34,310 bases of DNA from Candidatus Gastranaerophilales bacterium (GTDB taxonomy: Bacteria; Cyanobacteriota; Vampirovibrionia; Gastranaerophilales; Gastranaerophilaceae), in assembly GCA_944325175.1 (NCBI GenBank), contig CALUYZ010000021.1:1-34310 (forward strand), read 5' to 3'. Below the pieces are notes generated by a model that saw only the letters and a list, made by a program, of their open reading frames with translations, was not told the DNA's origin and ran no database searches. Position numbers and translations under genes: made by a program. This document shows positions 14,708 to 24,348 of the stretch, one piece after another (the stretch's first letter is position 1; every line of letters starts with the position of its first letter).

Positions 14708-15413
14708 CTTTTTGCGCCACTACGCCAAACGGAACAGCTTTTTCATCCGTAATCATGATTGTAAAAATATCATTTATACTTTTTGCTGTCGGCAAAACGT
14801 ATTTATATTTATTTTCATTTGCGCAAGCGTCATCTTTGCAATTTACATTGCTTGGGGTAGGTTTTCTGTCACCGTTTACATCAACCATAATAAGGCAAGG
14901 CGCTTTTATAGTTTCGTTTGAATTGTTTGGAAGCCCGAAACTGCCGCAACCGCCGCATTTATTATCTCCCAATTCAGGATGTGTGGCTTCACATAATATG
15001 GTGTCGCTTTCATGGAGTTTTTTATTTTGCAAAGAACCGTTGTTTCTGCTGAATTCGTAGCGCATGCCATCTACTGTATATATTGCGGCATTATTTTGTT
15101 CCGGATTTATTGAACCTATTTTATATTTAATGCTTGTTGTAGCGTTCATTGTGTTTAAACTTTTTTTCAAATATTCATATAAATCGGGATTATCATAGGG
15201 GCTTTCGCCTTCTTTCACTATATTCATCGTAATGGCGGAATTTAAAGTGGTAACAGCTTTTCTAAGACCTGTCTTAAACTCTATTTGCTGCACATTGGCA
15301 ACCGTTGAAGATATTGTAATTACGGCAACTATTCCTATAATTGCAGCCGTGATAAGTGCTTCAGGCAAAGTGAACGCACATTTTTTGGTTTTTATCCGAT
15401 AGCTTTTCAACAT
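14685..15413 (-). CDS. Prepilin-like protein (type II secretion/type IV pilus style)
   Basis: 242 residues with a class III prepilin signal: 13 residues ending in Ala, then FTLPE (conserved Glu18), then a hydrophobic helix (AIIGIVAVITISS). The rest is soluble, with a Gly/Cys cluster (DNKCGGCGSFGLP) and a CKDDACANENKYKY stretch suggesting disulfides or metal binding. Unlike the three other prepilins in the window it lacks the C-terminal Lcl-like module. Its 3' end overlaps the truncated array member at 14507-14707, so array recombination has reached its stop codon. It is probably a minor pilin or pseudopilin; the partner machinery is not in the window. Confidence 0.8.
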   Translation of the reverse strand: MLKSYRIKTKKCAFTLPEALITAAIIGIVAVITISSTVANVQQIEFKTGLRKAVTTLNSAITMNIVKEGESPYDNPDLYEYLKKSLNTMNATTSIKYKIGSINPEQNNAAIYTVDGMRYEFSRNNGSLQNKKLHESDTILCEATHPELGDNKCGGCGSFGLPNNSNETIKAPCLIMVDVNGDRKPTPSNVNCKDDACANENKYKYVLPTAKSINDIFTIMITDEKAVPFGVVAQKVMYNARK

Positions 15414-15514
15414 TTCATCATACTAGCATTTTTTATAAGCTTGCTCAATTTTATTTACAAATGTTTTATTTTATACTCTAAACAATTTAGCCATAGTGTA
15501 AAAAAGCAAAAATA

Positions 15515-15523
15515 TGCTATAAT
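15515..15523 (+). promoter_or_regulatory. Extended -10 promoter of the GH57 gene
   Basis: TG-C-TATAAT, a perfect -10 with the TG extension, about 20 bases before the GTG start; no good -35. The leader carries GAAGGAAG as ribosome-binding site. Confidence 0.5.
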
Positions 15524-15544
15524 CTTGTTGAAGGAAGAATAACT

Positions 15545-17800
15545 GTGGTTAAAAAATTAAACATAGCCTTTATTTGGCATTTTCATCAGCCTGTATATCA
15601 GGAAAATTTTGAAAATGATTTTGTTATGCCTTGGGTTAGGCTTCATGCAAGCAAAGATTATTTAGATATGCTTTTAAGGTGTGATGACCATAAAAAAATC
15701 AAGCTTAATTTTAATATTTCAGCCACTTTGCTTAATTCAATTCAAAGATACAATTCAGGTATAAATGATCTTCACTCTAAGCTGTTAATTACAAAGAACA
15801 ACAAATTAACAGAAATGGATAAAAACTTCATTTTGCAATATTTCTTTGATGTTAATTATTCCACAATGATTTTAAAACGTGATTATTATGCGGAATTGTA
15901 TAATAAAAGATATTCAAAAGAAGATATTTCAATAAACGATTTTACAGAGCAAGAATATTTTGATATAATCGCAAACTATACTTTATGCTGGATTGATGCA
16001 AAATTTTATTCAATGTATCCGGATTTAAAAGAACTGTCTGAAAAACAAAAAAACTATACCTATGAAGACAGAGTTCGAATTTATGAAATTCAATTCGATA
16101 TAATCAAAAAAATTATTCCTTACTATAAAAAATATCAAGATGAAGGAAGAATTGAAATTTCAACAAGCCCTTTTTATCACCCGATTATACCCTTGTTATT
16201 GGATATAAACGAATCAAAATGTGTTTACAATGAAAATTTGCCCGATAAATCAACCCTTTTGGCAGAAGATGCCAAAGAGCAAACAAAACGTGCTCTTGAT
16301 TATTTTGAAGAAGTTTTTGGTCGCCGCCCGAAGGGGGTTTGGCTGCCGGAGCATTGCATCAGCATGGCAAGCGTTGATATGTTGAATGAACTTGATGTTC
16401 AATGGACAGTTACAGATGAGGGCATTTTAGCAAATACTTTGGGAAGAGAATTTGCAAGAGATTTTGAAGGCAACTTAGAAGCCCCGTTTGACCTTTGTGT
16501 TCACTATGGCTTTAATTCAAGAAATAATAAAGTAAATGTCGTTTTTGCAGATTCTTTCTTTGCAAACCTTGTTGGGTTTGGCTATGGCAATTATGACGGC
16601 AAAGTTGCCGCTAACGATTTTTATGAAAAAATTAAAACCGTTCAAAGTAAACTTCAATTTTCACCAAAACAAGACCACCTGTTAACTATTGCAATGGATG
16701 GTGAAAACTGTTGGGAAAGCTATCAAAATGACGGCAACGAATTTTTAGATACCTTATATGGTTTAATTGAAAACGACGAAACCTTAGAAACGGTTCTGCT
16801 CGGCGATTTTATTAAAACCGCACACCCTGAAAAGTTAGACAGCGTTGCCTCAGGCAGCTGGATAAACAGAAATTTTGACCTTTGGATAGGCGAACCCACC
16901 AAAAATTTAGCTTGGATATACCTTGATAAAACAAGAAATGACCTTTTCAAATATTCAAAAGAATTAATGGAAGAAGCAAAAACAGATTTTCAAAAAATGG
17001 AAGCCCAAAAAAGAATCCAAAAGGCAAAAGAAGAAATTTTTGTAGCAGAAGGGTCTGATTGGTTTTGGTGGTACGGAGAACCCAACGAATCATCCAATGA
17101 CCACATTTTTGATTTTCTTTTCAGAGCGCATCTTAAAAATGTTTATCAAGCACTTAATAAACCCTCGCCCAAACATTTAGATGTTCCTTTGGCAAGTATA
17201 ATAGGAAAGCCAATAAGGCAGCCAAGGCGCCATATAACACCTGTAATAGACGGTGTATTTGACCCAAACGTTAACTCTTGGATTGATGCAGGGTATATTT
17301 TCTTGCCGGATTCCCCTACATTTTCTGCCAAAAAAACAATAAAAGGTATATATTATGGTAATGATGACGATAATATCTATCTTAAATTTGAGCTAAATAA
17401 AAATAATCTCGCAAATTCAATTTATTTTGTAAAAAATCAAGTTTTCATTTACTTTAAAAAAGAAACAGAAGGTATAATGTCGCCTGTAAGAATTGCTTCA
17501 AGAACTGAAAACCTATACCCTGTTTTAGAAAACCAATTTAACTATGAATTAAAATTTTCATTCAATGAACATGAAATAATTCCCCCGCAATTATTAAAAT
17601 CAAGCTATGGCGGCATGTGGCAAGTTCAACTTATAAGAAAGGTGAGCTATGCTTATAAAGATACTATTGAAATTGCCCTTTCATTTGATGATCTTAATGT
17701 TCAAGCCGGCGAAAGAGTTGAATTTTGCATAATAACAGGGGCAAACGGCAACATAAATGAAGTTTACCCGCAAGATGTCTTGTTGAACTTAGTGAGATAA
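15545..17800 (+). CDS. Glycoside hydrolase family 57 protein
   Basis: 751 residues from a GTG start with GAAGGAAG upstream. GH57 enzymes act on alpha-glucans (amylase, branching enzyme, 4-alpha-glucanotransferase) by a retaining mechanism. The family N-terminus IAFIWHFHQPVY is at 8-19. The nucleophile motif is GVWLPEHC with Glu269; the acid/base motif is AMDGENCWE with Asp385. Residues ~565-751 form a beta-rich C-terminal domain (VIDGVFDPN.NSWIDAGY). Length and layout resemble the ~750-residue cyanobacterial GH57 proteins. It is cytoplasmic, lacking a signal peptide, so glycogen metabolism is likely; exact specificity cannot be read from sequence. It converges with the cupin gene, one base away. 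Confidence 0.92.
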   Translation: MVKKLNIAFIWHFHQPVYQENFENDFVMPWVRLHASKDYLDMLLRCDDHKKIKLNFNISATLLNSIQRYNSGINDLHSKLLITKNNKLTEMDKNFILQYFFDVNYSTMILKRDYYAELYNKRYSKEDISINDFTEQEYFDIIANYTLCWIDAKFYSMYPDLKELSEKQKNYTYEDRVRIYEIQFDIIKKIIPYYKKYQDEGRIEISTSPFYHPIIPLLLDINESKCVYNENLPDKSTLLAEDAKEQTKRALDYFEEVFGRRPKGVWLPEHCISMASVDMLNELDVQWTVTDEGILANTLGREFARDFEGNLEAPFDLCVHYGFNSRNNKVNVVFADSFFANLVGFGYGNYDGKVAANDFYEKIKTVQSKLQFSPKQDHLLTIAMDGENCWESYQNDGNEFLDTLYGLIENDETLETVLLGDFIKTAHPEKLDSVASGSWINRNFDLWIGEPTKNLAWIYLDKTRNDLFKYSKELMEEAKTDFQKMEAQKRIQKAKEEIFVAEGSDWFWWYGEPNESSNDHIFDFLFRAHLKNVYQALNKPSPKHLDVPLASIIGKPIRQPRRHITPVIDGVFDPNVNSWIDAGYIFLPDSPTFSAKKTIKGIYYGNDDDNIYLKFELNKNNLANSIYFVKNQVFIYFKKETEGIMSPVRIASRTENLYPVLENQFNYELKFSFNEHEIIPPQLLKSSYGGMWQVQLIRKVSYAYKDTIEIALSFDDLNVQAGERVEFCIITGANGNINEVYPQDVLLNLVR

Positions 17801-17801
17801 T

Positions 17802-18113
17802 TTATTTATGTTCATGTTTGGGGCGAAGAAGAAGCATTTTTGTGTCTTGAACGGCTAATAAACCATGGGGTGTTTTTGCAGGCATGACAATCATTTCCCC
17901 TTCTTTTAGCCTAAAGGTTTCTTTTCCTATTGTAATATCTGCCACACCTTCAATAATTTGAGCCACTTCGTCTTTTTCATCAACGTGAATGTCCCTTTTA
18001 ACGCCCGCTTTGAATGAGAGCAAAGTTAGAGAACTTTGCTCATTATCAAAAACAGGTTTTTTATTTATGGTATCAAGATATTCAATTTCTTTTAAATTAA
18101 TTATTTTGCTCAT
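17802..18113 (-). CDS. Small cupin-domain protein
   Basis: 103 residues forming one cupin barrel. The first motif region holds HVDEKDEVAQIIEGVADI and the second MIVMPAKTPHGLLAV, which give candidate metal ligands His, Glu and His. Single-domain cupins of this size often bind a metal or small ligand and act as sensors or isomerases; the specific role is unknown. Its start overlaps the end of hcp by 17 bases, so it is translated from the hcp message, and a role alongside Hcp in nitrosative or redox stress is likely (inference). Confidence 0.85.
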   Translation of the reverse strand: MSKIINLKEIEYLDTINKKPVFDNEQSSLTLLSFKAGVKRDIHVDEKDEVAQIIEGVADITIGKETFRLKEGEMIVMPAKTPHGLLAVQDTKMLLLRPKHEHK

Positions 18114-19647
18114 TTCCTAAAATTTCCGCTAAATCACCTTCAGGTGTTGTTATAGGTTTTATTTTAAATTTATCAACCAAAATATTCAATACATCGGGCG
18201 AAACAAAAGCGGGCAAGCTTGGTCCTATTTTTATATTTTCAATTCCTAAATATAAAAGGGTTAATAAAATACAAACTGCTTTTTGTTCATACCAAGATAA
18301 AATAAAAGATAAGGGAAGTTCATTAACCTTGCAATTTAAGGCTTTTGAAAGTTCAACCGCAACTTTTACGGCTGAATATGCATCGTTGCACTGTCCCATA
18401 TCAATAAGCCTTGGCACCCCTTCTATCTCGCCTAAATCTAAGTCGTTAAACCTGAATTTACCGCAAGCAAGGGTTAAAATAATCGAATTTTTCGGAGCAA
18501 GTTTTACAAAATTTGTGTAATAATTTCTGCCCACTTTGGCGCCATCGCAGCCCCCAACAAGGAAAATGTGCTTAATTGCGCCTTGTTTTATATTTTCTAT
18601 AATTTTATCTGCCATATTTAAAACGAAATTATGAGAAAAGCCGACAGTTAAAGTTTTGCCGCCATTAATGCCTTCCATTTGAACATCATTTTCATATCCT
18701 TTTAGTTCAAGAGCTTTATTTATTATGGGGGCAAAATCTTTCTTTTCATCAATATGAACTAAATCGGGATAGCTTACTATCGATGTTGTAAAAATTCTAT
18801 CTTTATAGCTTTCTTTTGGCGGCATAATGCAATTTGTTGTAAATAAAACAGGTGCAGGCAAATTTTCAAATTCTTTTTGTTGGTTTTGCCAAGCTGTGCC
18901 AAAGTTGCCTTTTAGGTGAGGGTATTTATTTAAGTTTGGGTAGCCATGACAAGGCAGCATTTCACCGTGGGTGTAAACATTTATATTTTTATCTTTTGTT
19001 TGTTCTAAAAGTAATTCTAAATCTTTAAGGTCATGTCCTGAAACCACAATAAAAGGACCTTTTTCAATTTTCATTGAAACTTTTTTGGGTTTGGGGTTGC
19101 CAAAAACATTTGTATTTGCCTTATCTAATAATTCCATGCATTTTAAATTTATTTCTCCTGTTTTTAAAACTAAATTTAAAAGTTCATCTTCTTTTAAATT
19201 TTTTGAAATTGCTTGAAGAGCTTCAAAAAAGAAATTATCAACATCATCGTTTTTATAGCCTAAAACCCTTGCATGGTGAGCGTAAGCTGCAATTCCTTTA
19301 ACCCCAAACAAAATTAAAGATTTTAAACTTCTTATATTTTTGTTTTTTTCTTCCCATAGGGTTTTAATGTCAAATTTATTATCGCATTTTATATTTTTTT
19401 CTACATTTTTTGTAAATTCTTTTATAAAGACGTTATCATAATTAACATTTGTAATTGTTATAAAAAGCCCTTCAATAATAAGGTTTATATTGCCCTCGGA
19501 CCTTTCGTTGCAATTTGCAAGCTCAATTAATGAATTAATTAGTTTATCTTGCAAAATAGCAGTATCAGGGTTTTTGCCGCAAACTCCCTTTATTTTGCAG
19601 CCTTCATTTTTTGCGGTTTGTTCGCATTGAAAACAAAACATATCCAT
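18097..19647 (-). CDS. hcp: Hydroxylamine reductase (hybrid-cluster protein)
   Basis: 516 residues from the ATG at 19647, chosen because AAGGAG sits nine bases upstream; a longer frame to 19722 has no such site. Hcp reduces hydroxylamine and nitric oxide and is linked to nitrosative stress and protein S-nitrosylation. Cys5, Cys8, Cys17 and Cys23 (CX2CX8CX5C) form the N-terminal iron-sulfur cluster with the spacing of class I enzymes of anaerobes. Hybrid-cluster ligands are recognisable in VVSGHDLKD, THGEMLPCHGYP, FTTNCIMPP, LACGKFRFND, DMGQCNDAY and WYEQKAVC. It is a little shorter than most homologs. A cupin gene overlaps its 3' end, forming an operon. Confidence 0.96.
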   Translation of the reverse strand: MDMFCFQCEQTAKNEGCKIKGVCGKNPDTAILQDKLINSLIELANCNERSEGNINLIIEGLFITITNVNYDNVFIKEFTKNVEKNIKCDNKFDIKTLWEEKNKNIRSLKSLILFGVKGIAAYAHHARVLGYKNDDVDNFFFEALQAISKNLKEDELLNLVLKTGEINLKCMELLDKANTNVFGNPKPKKVSMKIEKGPFIVVSGHDLKDLELLLEQTKDKNINVYTHGEMLPCHGYPNLNKYPHLKGNFGTAWQNQQKEFENLPAPVLFTTNCIMPPKESYKDRIFTTSIVSYPDLVHIDEKKDFAPIINKALELKGYENDVQMEGINGGKTLTVGFSHNFVLNMADKIIENIKQGAIKHIFLVGGCDGAKVGRNYYTNFVKLAPKNSIILTLACGKFRFNDLDLGEIEGVPRLIDMGQCNDAYSAVKVAVELSKALNCKVNELPLSFILSWYEQKAVCILLTLLYLGIENIKIGPSLPAFVSPDVLNILVDKFKIKPITTPEGDLAEILGNEQNN

Positions 19648-19773
19648 AAAAATTTTCTCCTTAAAAAATATCTGATTTATTCTAAACTGTGCGGTAAAAA
19701 ATTTCCTTGCTGCAATAGGCAATTTTTATACTAATATTTTTTTTATTAATACATCTTTTTTTGTGGAATTTTT

Positions 19774-20724
19774 ATGGAATATCTGAAAGCATTAAACGTA
19801 CAAAATCAGCTAAAAACTAATGTTGGCGGCAAACAAAAGCCAATAACGGCAGAAAAAATATCTTTTGGCGCTCAAAAAAAGCAAAACGAGCCGTTATCAA
19901 AAGAGGCTAATTATGCCATAAAATCAAATGCCGAAGCATTTATTAAAAGATATGATTATAACCCAAACGAAGTTCACACCTATGTCGCTAAAGAGGCGCT
20001 GGACCCGAATATGATATATTTGAGGCAAAATTTGCTTGAAAGAGCGGGTGTTTTTGATGATGACCCTGTGGAATGTCTTACAAAACCTTACGTTCAAGTG
20101 GATTCCTCTAAAAAATCAAAGTTTTTGCAAGCAAAAGATTTGAATATAGAAAATTTTGCAATAACTGCCGATAATAAAGGCATAAGAGGGGGAAGCCCTT
20201 TTTCTGTTAAAGGCAGAAAAGCTATGGCAAGGTTAAAAGATTACGGAATAAAAAGGGTAATAGATTTAAGAGTTGACGGTGACCCTGAAAAATACAAAGA
20301 AATGTGTGCAAAAAGCGGACTTGAATATTTTAAATTTCCAATAACATACGATGAAAAATGGACACAAGAAAATATTAATAAAATACCTGAATTTGTTGAT
20401 GAAATGAATAAAGGCAATTTTTATATCGGCTGTGCAACAGGTTTGCACAGAACAGACACAGGGCTTGCAATTTATTATTTCTTTAACCCGAAACAAACAG
20501 AAACCCCAAAAATAGAAGCAGGAACAACAAAAAATAAAACTATTGCCATAATGAATAAAATAATGGCAGCCGTTAATGATATTTGTTATTCAGATAAAGC
20601 AAAAACACAACCCAGATTAGACGATGCCTTTGCAAAAAAATTGGGTTGGGAAAGCCTTGATTGTATGTTAAATGAAATACAAAAAAGAAAAGTTTATTTA
20701 TGTGAAGCAAATAATATCTTGTAG
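19774..20724 (+). CDS. Tyrosine-phosphatase-like protein 1
   Basis: 316 residues. A fold of the dual-specificity/tyrosine phosphatase type is indicated by KGIRGGSPFSVKGRKAM, GIKRVIDLRVDGDPEKY and the signature GCATGLHRTD, a CX5R phosphate-binding loop with Cys and Arg intact. The usual His before the Cys is Gly here. The first ~100 residues are outside the catalytic domain and start with a polar stretch containing ISFGAQKK. No signal peptide or membrane helix. A second phosphatase follows 29 bases later, so they form an operon. Substrates (phosphotyrosine protein, inositol phosphate or lipid) cannot be decided. Confidence 0.82.
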   Translation: MEYLKALNVQNQLKTNVGGKQKPITAEKISFGAQKKQNEPLSKEANYAIKSNAEAFIKRYDYNPNEVHTYVAKEALDPNMIYLRQNLLERAGVFDDDPVECLTKPYVQVDSSKKSKFLQAKDLNIENFAITADNKGIRGGSPFSVKGRKAMARLKDYGIKRVIDLRVDGDPEKYKEMCAKSGLEYFKFPITYDEKWTQENINKIPEFVDEMNKGNFYIGCATGLHRTDTGLAIYYFFNPKQTETPKIEAGTTKNKTIAIMNKIMAAVNDICYSDKAKTQPRLDDAFAKKLGWESLDCMLNEIQKRKVYLCEANNIL

Positions 20725-20753
20725 CGTTTTTACACTAACAAAAGGATTGTTAT

Positions 20754-21548
20754 ATGAAAATATCATCCCCCCCAAACTCGCAAAATAGTTCAATCTATCA
20801 AACAAAAGTTATAAAAAAACAAGGCAGAGAGCCAAAAAATCAACCTGTCTGTAAACCAAAAAAAGAAGGTTTTAAAGATATGCTTGCATCTTCTTATTTA
20901 ATATACAGGCTTAGAAATATAGGCAAATGCCCCTATACTTTTAATTATGATTTACTTGAACAATCGGGCATACCAAACCTACACCCGCTTAATGATAACG
21001 GTGTGAGGGGCGGAACGCTTTCAGGGCGAAAAGGGCGCAAATTCATTCCGATTTTAAAAAAGGCGGGTATAAAAAACGTTATTGATTTAAGGGGCGGAGA
21101 TGCTTCTTCTTCTTATGAAGAACTTTGTAAGAAAAACGGCTTGAATTATTATAACATTCCGCTAAACCCACAAGAGCTTGATTCAGCCCAATTAACCGAA
21201 AATTTGCAAAAACTTTTTCAGGTAATAAACAAAGGAAAATTTTACATAGGTTGCGCCCAAGGCTTGCATAGAACTGACATTGCAGTTGCAATAAATTATA
21301 TGTTTAATCCAAAAGCATCAACAATTCCGCCTAAAATGTACGGGCATGTTTTTTCATCAGGTTTTCAACCGCAAGAAATATTTGCAAAAACAAACAGTGT
21401 TTTTAAAACTCTTACAGATGAAGATAAAGCAAAATTGGGTCTTAACCAATTCAGCAAAGAAGAATACGCAAGAAAAAAAGCACTTCTCACAAAATATAAC
21501 GATTTATACGCAAAACAAGCCACTGAAACAGAATTAGTTCCTATGTAA
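20754..21548 (+). CDS. Tyrosine-phosphatase-like protein 2
   Basis: 264 residues, paralogous to the gene before it. It has NGVRGGTLSGRKGRKFI, GIKNVIDLRGGDASSSYEEL and the CX5R loop GCAQGLHRTD, then an extra ~75-residue C-terminal region. AAAGGATTG precedes the ATG. The N-terminal ~60 residues are basic and proline-rich with no homology seen to copy 1. Both copies retain Cys and Arg, so both are probably active. Confidence 0.82.
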   Translation: MKISSPPNSQNSSIYQTKVIKKQGREPKNQPVCKPKKEGFKDMLASSYLIYRLRNIGKCPYTFNYDLLEQSGIPNLHPLNDNGVRGGTLSGRKGRKFIPILKKAGIKNVIDLRGGDASSSYEELCKKNGLNYYNIPLNPQELDSAQLTENLQKLFQVINKGKFYIGCAQGLHRTDIAVAINYMFNPKASTIPPKMYGHVFSSGFQPQEIFAKTNSVFKTLTDEDKAKLGLNQFSKEEYARKKALLTKYNDLYAKQATETELVPM

Positions 21549-21762
21549 CCTTTTATGCCATCTTTACTTCTTTTTATTAAAGCCTTCCTCTGCTAATTAT
21601 CCAACCGGTAAAAATTTTGTTTGAAATTCAACCTTAATACTTAAGAAAATAATTTTAAATAATACAAATTTAGTAAAATTTATGATGTAAAAAATGAAAT
21701 GTCAGATGAATATCATAAAACAGGAATTTAATTTGTGCTAATATGGTTTAAAGGCGGAATTA

Positions 21763-23625
21763 ATGACTACTTATTATGAAAATTCAATATCAGATTTTAT
21801 AAAACAAAATGAAGATGAAATATTAGGAATAATAACTAAAAATGATGAGTTTGATTCAACATTTTTACAAAAACAAGCTTGGCAAAAGCAAATTTCTATT
21901 TTAAAGGAAGCTTTAAAAAATATTTCTGGCGATATCATTTTTGAATATACTGTTCCTCGAATTGGCCGTCGTATTGATAATGTAATTATAACTGAGGGTG
22001 TAATATTTATTCTGGAATTTAAAGTTGGAGAAAAATTATATAATTCTGCCGCCGAAGTGCAAGTTAGAAATTATGCTCTAGATTTATCATATTTTCATAA
22101 AGAAAGCCATAAACGAATAATAGTCCCCATTTTAATTTCAACTGGTGCTGAAACAAAAAGTATAGAACTAAAGCAATATAAACATAATATCTATGATGTC
22201 ATTCGTTCAAATGGTTCTAATTTAAGCGAAATAATTAAAAAAACTGTCAATGTATCAAAAAAACAAAATGATATTGATATTTATAATTGGATTAATTCAG
22301 AATATAGACCAACTCCTACAATAATAGAGGCTGCACAAGAATTATTTGAAAAGCACACAGTTAAAGAAATTGCCCAAAACGAAGCAGCTGAAAATCTTAC
22401 TAAAACAAGTCAAGCAGTGCAAAATATAATTGACTATTCAAAGAAAAATAATAAAAAATCAATATGCTTTATCACGGGTGTTCCTGGGGCTGGCAAAACA
22501 TTGGCAGGGTTAAAAATTGCTATTGAAAATCAAGATAGCTCAGGCAGCATTTATAGCGATTATGCTTGCTTTCTTTCGGGGAATTATCCTTTGGTGAAAG
22601 TATTACAAAAAGCATTGATTAAAAATGCAAAAGTTAAAGACCCAGATAAAGCAGTAAATGATTTCATTCAAATTGTACATCTATTTAGAGATCAATCACT
22701 GAATGATATTAATGAACAGCCAACAGAAAATATCGTAGTATTTGATGAAGCACAACGCGCTTGGAATAATCAAAAATTGGCTGATTTCCTACAAAAAAGA
22801 AAAAGCCGAGTTTTAAACAATATTCCAAAAGAAAAACTTGAATCATTTTTATCAATGAGTGAATCAGAATTATTTATAGAATATATGGACAGACGCAAAG
22901 ATTGGGCCGTTATTGTTTGTCTTGTTGGCGGTGGTCAAGATATTAATGATGGTGAAGCAGGAATTGAAGAGTGGTTTAATTCTATAAAAAAATCATTTAA
23001 AAATTGGGATGTATATATTTCAAATAAAATAACTGATAAAGAATATATTGGAGATAATTCGCTAAGCTATATTTTGTCTGGTATGAATTATAAAATTGTA
23101 AATGATTTACATTTATCAATTTCTTTAAGGTCTTTTAGAAATGAAAATGTATCAAGTTTTATTCATCATTTGTTAGAAAACAATAAAGATGAAGCGAAAA
23201 AACTTTACGAGGAAATTAAAAAAGTTTATCCAATTTGTATGACAAGAGATTTAGCGACAGCAAAAAATTGGGTTAAAAATAGAGCAAATGAAAGTGGAAA
23301 TATTAATTCTCGATATGGAATAATTGCAAGTTCAAAAGCAAAAAGATTACGCGCTGATGGGATATGGGTTCAGTGTAAATGTACTCCAGAAAAATGGTTT
23401 TTAAATGATTGCAATGATATTCAATCTTCTTATTATATGGAGGAAATTGCCACAGAATTTGATGTTCAAGGTTTAGAAATAGACTGGGTCATTGTTGGAT
23501 GGGATGCAGATTATAGATATGAAAATGGTCAATTTAACTATTACAAGCCAAATGGCTCTCGTTGGAATAAAATAAAAGACAAAATAGATTGCAGATATCT
23601 AAAAATGCATATAGAGTTTTATTAA
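21763..23625 (+). CDS. Nuclease-DUF2075 P-loop ATPase/helicase-like protein, N-terminal part
   Basis: 620 residues in this frame. The N-terminal domain has a PD-(D/E)XK-like nuclease core: Asp72 in RRIDNVII and Glu85-Phe-Lys87 in ILEFKVG. A helicase-like ATPase of the DUF2075 type follows: Walker A GVPGAGKT (Lys245) and Walker B VVFDEAQ (328-329), with later ISLRSFRNE and EFDVQGLEIDWVIVGWD. The family is common in defence islands. The frame is lost at an A5 run (23601-23605); the missing motif VLLTRAREG continues in the -1 frame to 24152. One extra A restores a ~796-residue protein. It lies next to a restriction-modification island, outside the island's direct repeats. Confidence 0.8.
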   Translation: MTTYYENSISDFIKQNEDEILGIITKNDEFDSTFLQKQAWQKQISILKEALKNISGDIIFEYTVPRIGRRIDNVIITEGVIFILEFKVGEKLYNSAAEVQVRNYALDLSYFHKESHKRIIVPILISTGAETKSIELKQYKHNIYDVIRSNGSNLSEIIKKTVNVSKKQNDIDIYNWINSEYRPTPTIIEAAQELFEKHTVKEIAQNEAAENLTKTSQAVQNIIDYSKKNNKKSICFITGVPGAGKTLAGLKIAIENQDSSGSIYSDYACFLSGNYPLVKVLQKALIKNAKVKDPDKAVNDFIQIVHLFRDQSLNDINEQPTENIVVFDEAQRAWNNQKLADFLQKRKSRVLNNIPKEKLESFLSMSESELFIEYMDRRKDWAVIVCLVGGGQDINDGEAGIEEWFNSIKKSFKNWDVYISNKITDKEYIGDNSLSYILSGMNYKIVNDLHLSISLRSFRNENVSSFIHHLLENNKDEAKKLYEEIKKVYPICMTRDLATAKNWVKNRANESGNINSRYGIIASSKAKRLRADGIWVQCKCTPEKWFLNDCNDIQSSYYMEEIATEFDVQGLEIDWVIVGWDADYRYENGQFNYYKPNGSRWNKIKDKIDCRYLKMHIEFY

Positions 23626-24152
23626 CTAGAGCCAGAGAAGGTTTTATAATATACGTACCTAAAGGAGATGATAACGATTATACAAGGCTTTCTAAATATT
23701 ATGATGAATTATGGAAATATTTGTCAGAAATTGGAATTGAAATTATTGAAAATGAAAAAAGTTCTTCAATACAAGTCTTTAAAAATATAAATGTGCAGCA
23801 GTCCCAAAAGAAAATTATTATCGCTCCAAAAACAAAAACCAACTTTAATACAGAAAATACAAATGAATTAAAAATAGGTAAATTTGTTCAAAGTCGATTA
23901 GAATATTTGTTTAATAAAAAATTATTAACTGAATCTGAAATATCAAATTTAAAAAATGCTGAATATTGCAGAAAAACATTTAATCTAAGCTTTCCCTTAT
24001 TAATTGATAAAAATGAAAAAGGTATTGATTCAAGTGGGTATAGCAGATATTGGCAAAGAGAAATTTTTGGAAACAAATATAAGGCTTGCAGTCAGTGGTA
24101 TAAAGAACAAAGGCAAGATTTTATAAACTGGTATAATAAAATAATTGAATAA
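23604..24152 (+). CDS. C-terminal part of the DUF2075 protein in the -1 frame
   Basis: From the A5 run the frame reads NAYRVLLTRAREGFIIYVPKG, the helicase motif VI region expected directly after RYLK of the preceding frame, so these are two pieces of one gene. The remaining ~150 residues hold a further domain: FVQSRLEYLFNKKLLTESE and YWQREIFGNKYKACSQWYKE, ending at TAA 24150-24152. There is no convincing independent ribosome-binding site. The gene is either inactivated, read by slippage, or misassembled by one base. Confidence 0.7.
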   Translation, partial: NAYRVLLTRAREGFIIYVPKGDDNDYTRLSKYYDELWKYLSEIGIEIIENEKSSSIQVFKNINVQQSQKKIIIAPKTKTNFNTENTNELKIGKFVQSRLEYLFNKKLLTESEISNLKNAEYCRKTFNLSFPLLIDKNEKGIDSSGYSRYWQREIFGNKYKACSQWYKEQRQDFINWYNKIIE

Positions 24153-24173
24153 TTTTAATTGTTTCATAATTTT

Positions 24174-24348
24174 GAACTAGGTAAAAGCAAAACAGAGAAT
24201 TTTAGAGACATTTCCTCTATAAATTCTCTTAAAATCTAGTTAATATATTCTCAATTACATTTGCATAGCAAAACCCCCCCCCGAAATCGGATATTAGTAG
24301 GTTATTTATCTTTTAAAATACTTAAAGCTTTTAACCATAGAATTTTAA
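24174..24348. repeat. Long direct repeat, left copy, flanking the restriction island
   Basis: Aligns with 29470-29640 at roughly 80-85% by eye. Long shared blocks include actaggtaaaagcaaaa, catttcctctataaattctc and attagtaggttattt. It contains an inverted repeat (gagaattt..aaattctc) conserved in both copies and a run of nine C (24274-24282) that is only five C in the other copy. It begins 22 bases after the DUF2075 stop. The remaining DNA from 24349 to 24558 has no gene that I can support. Confidence 0.8.
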
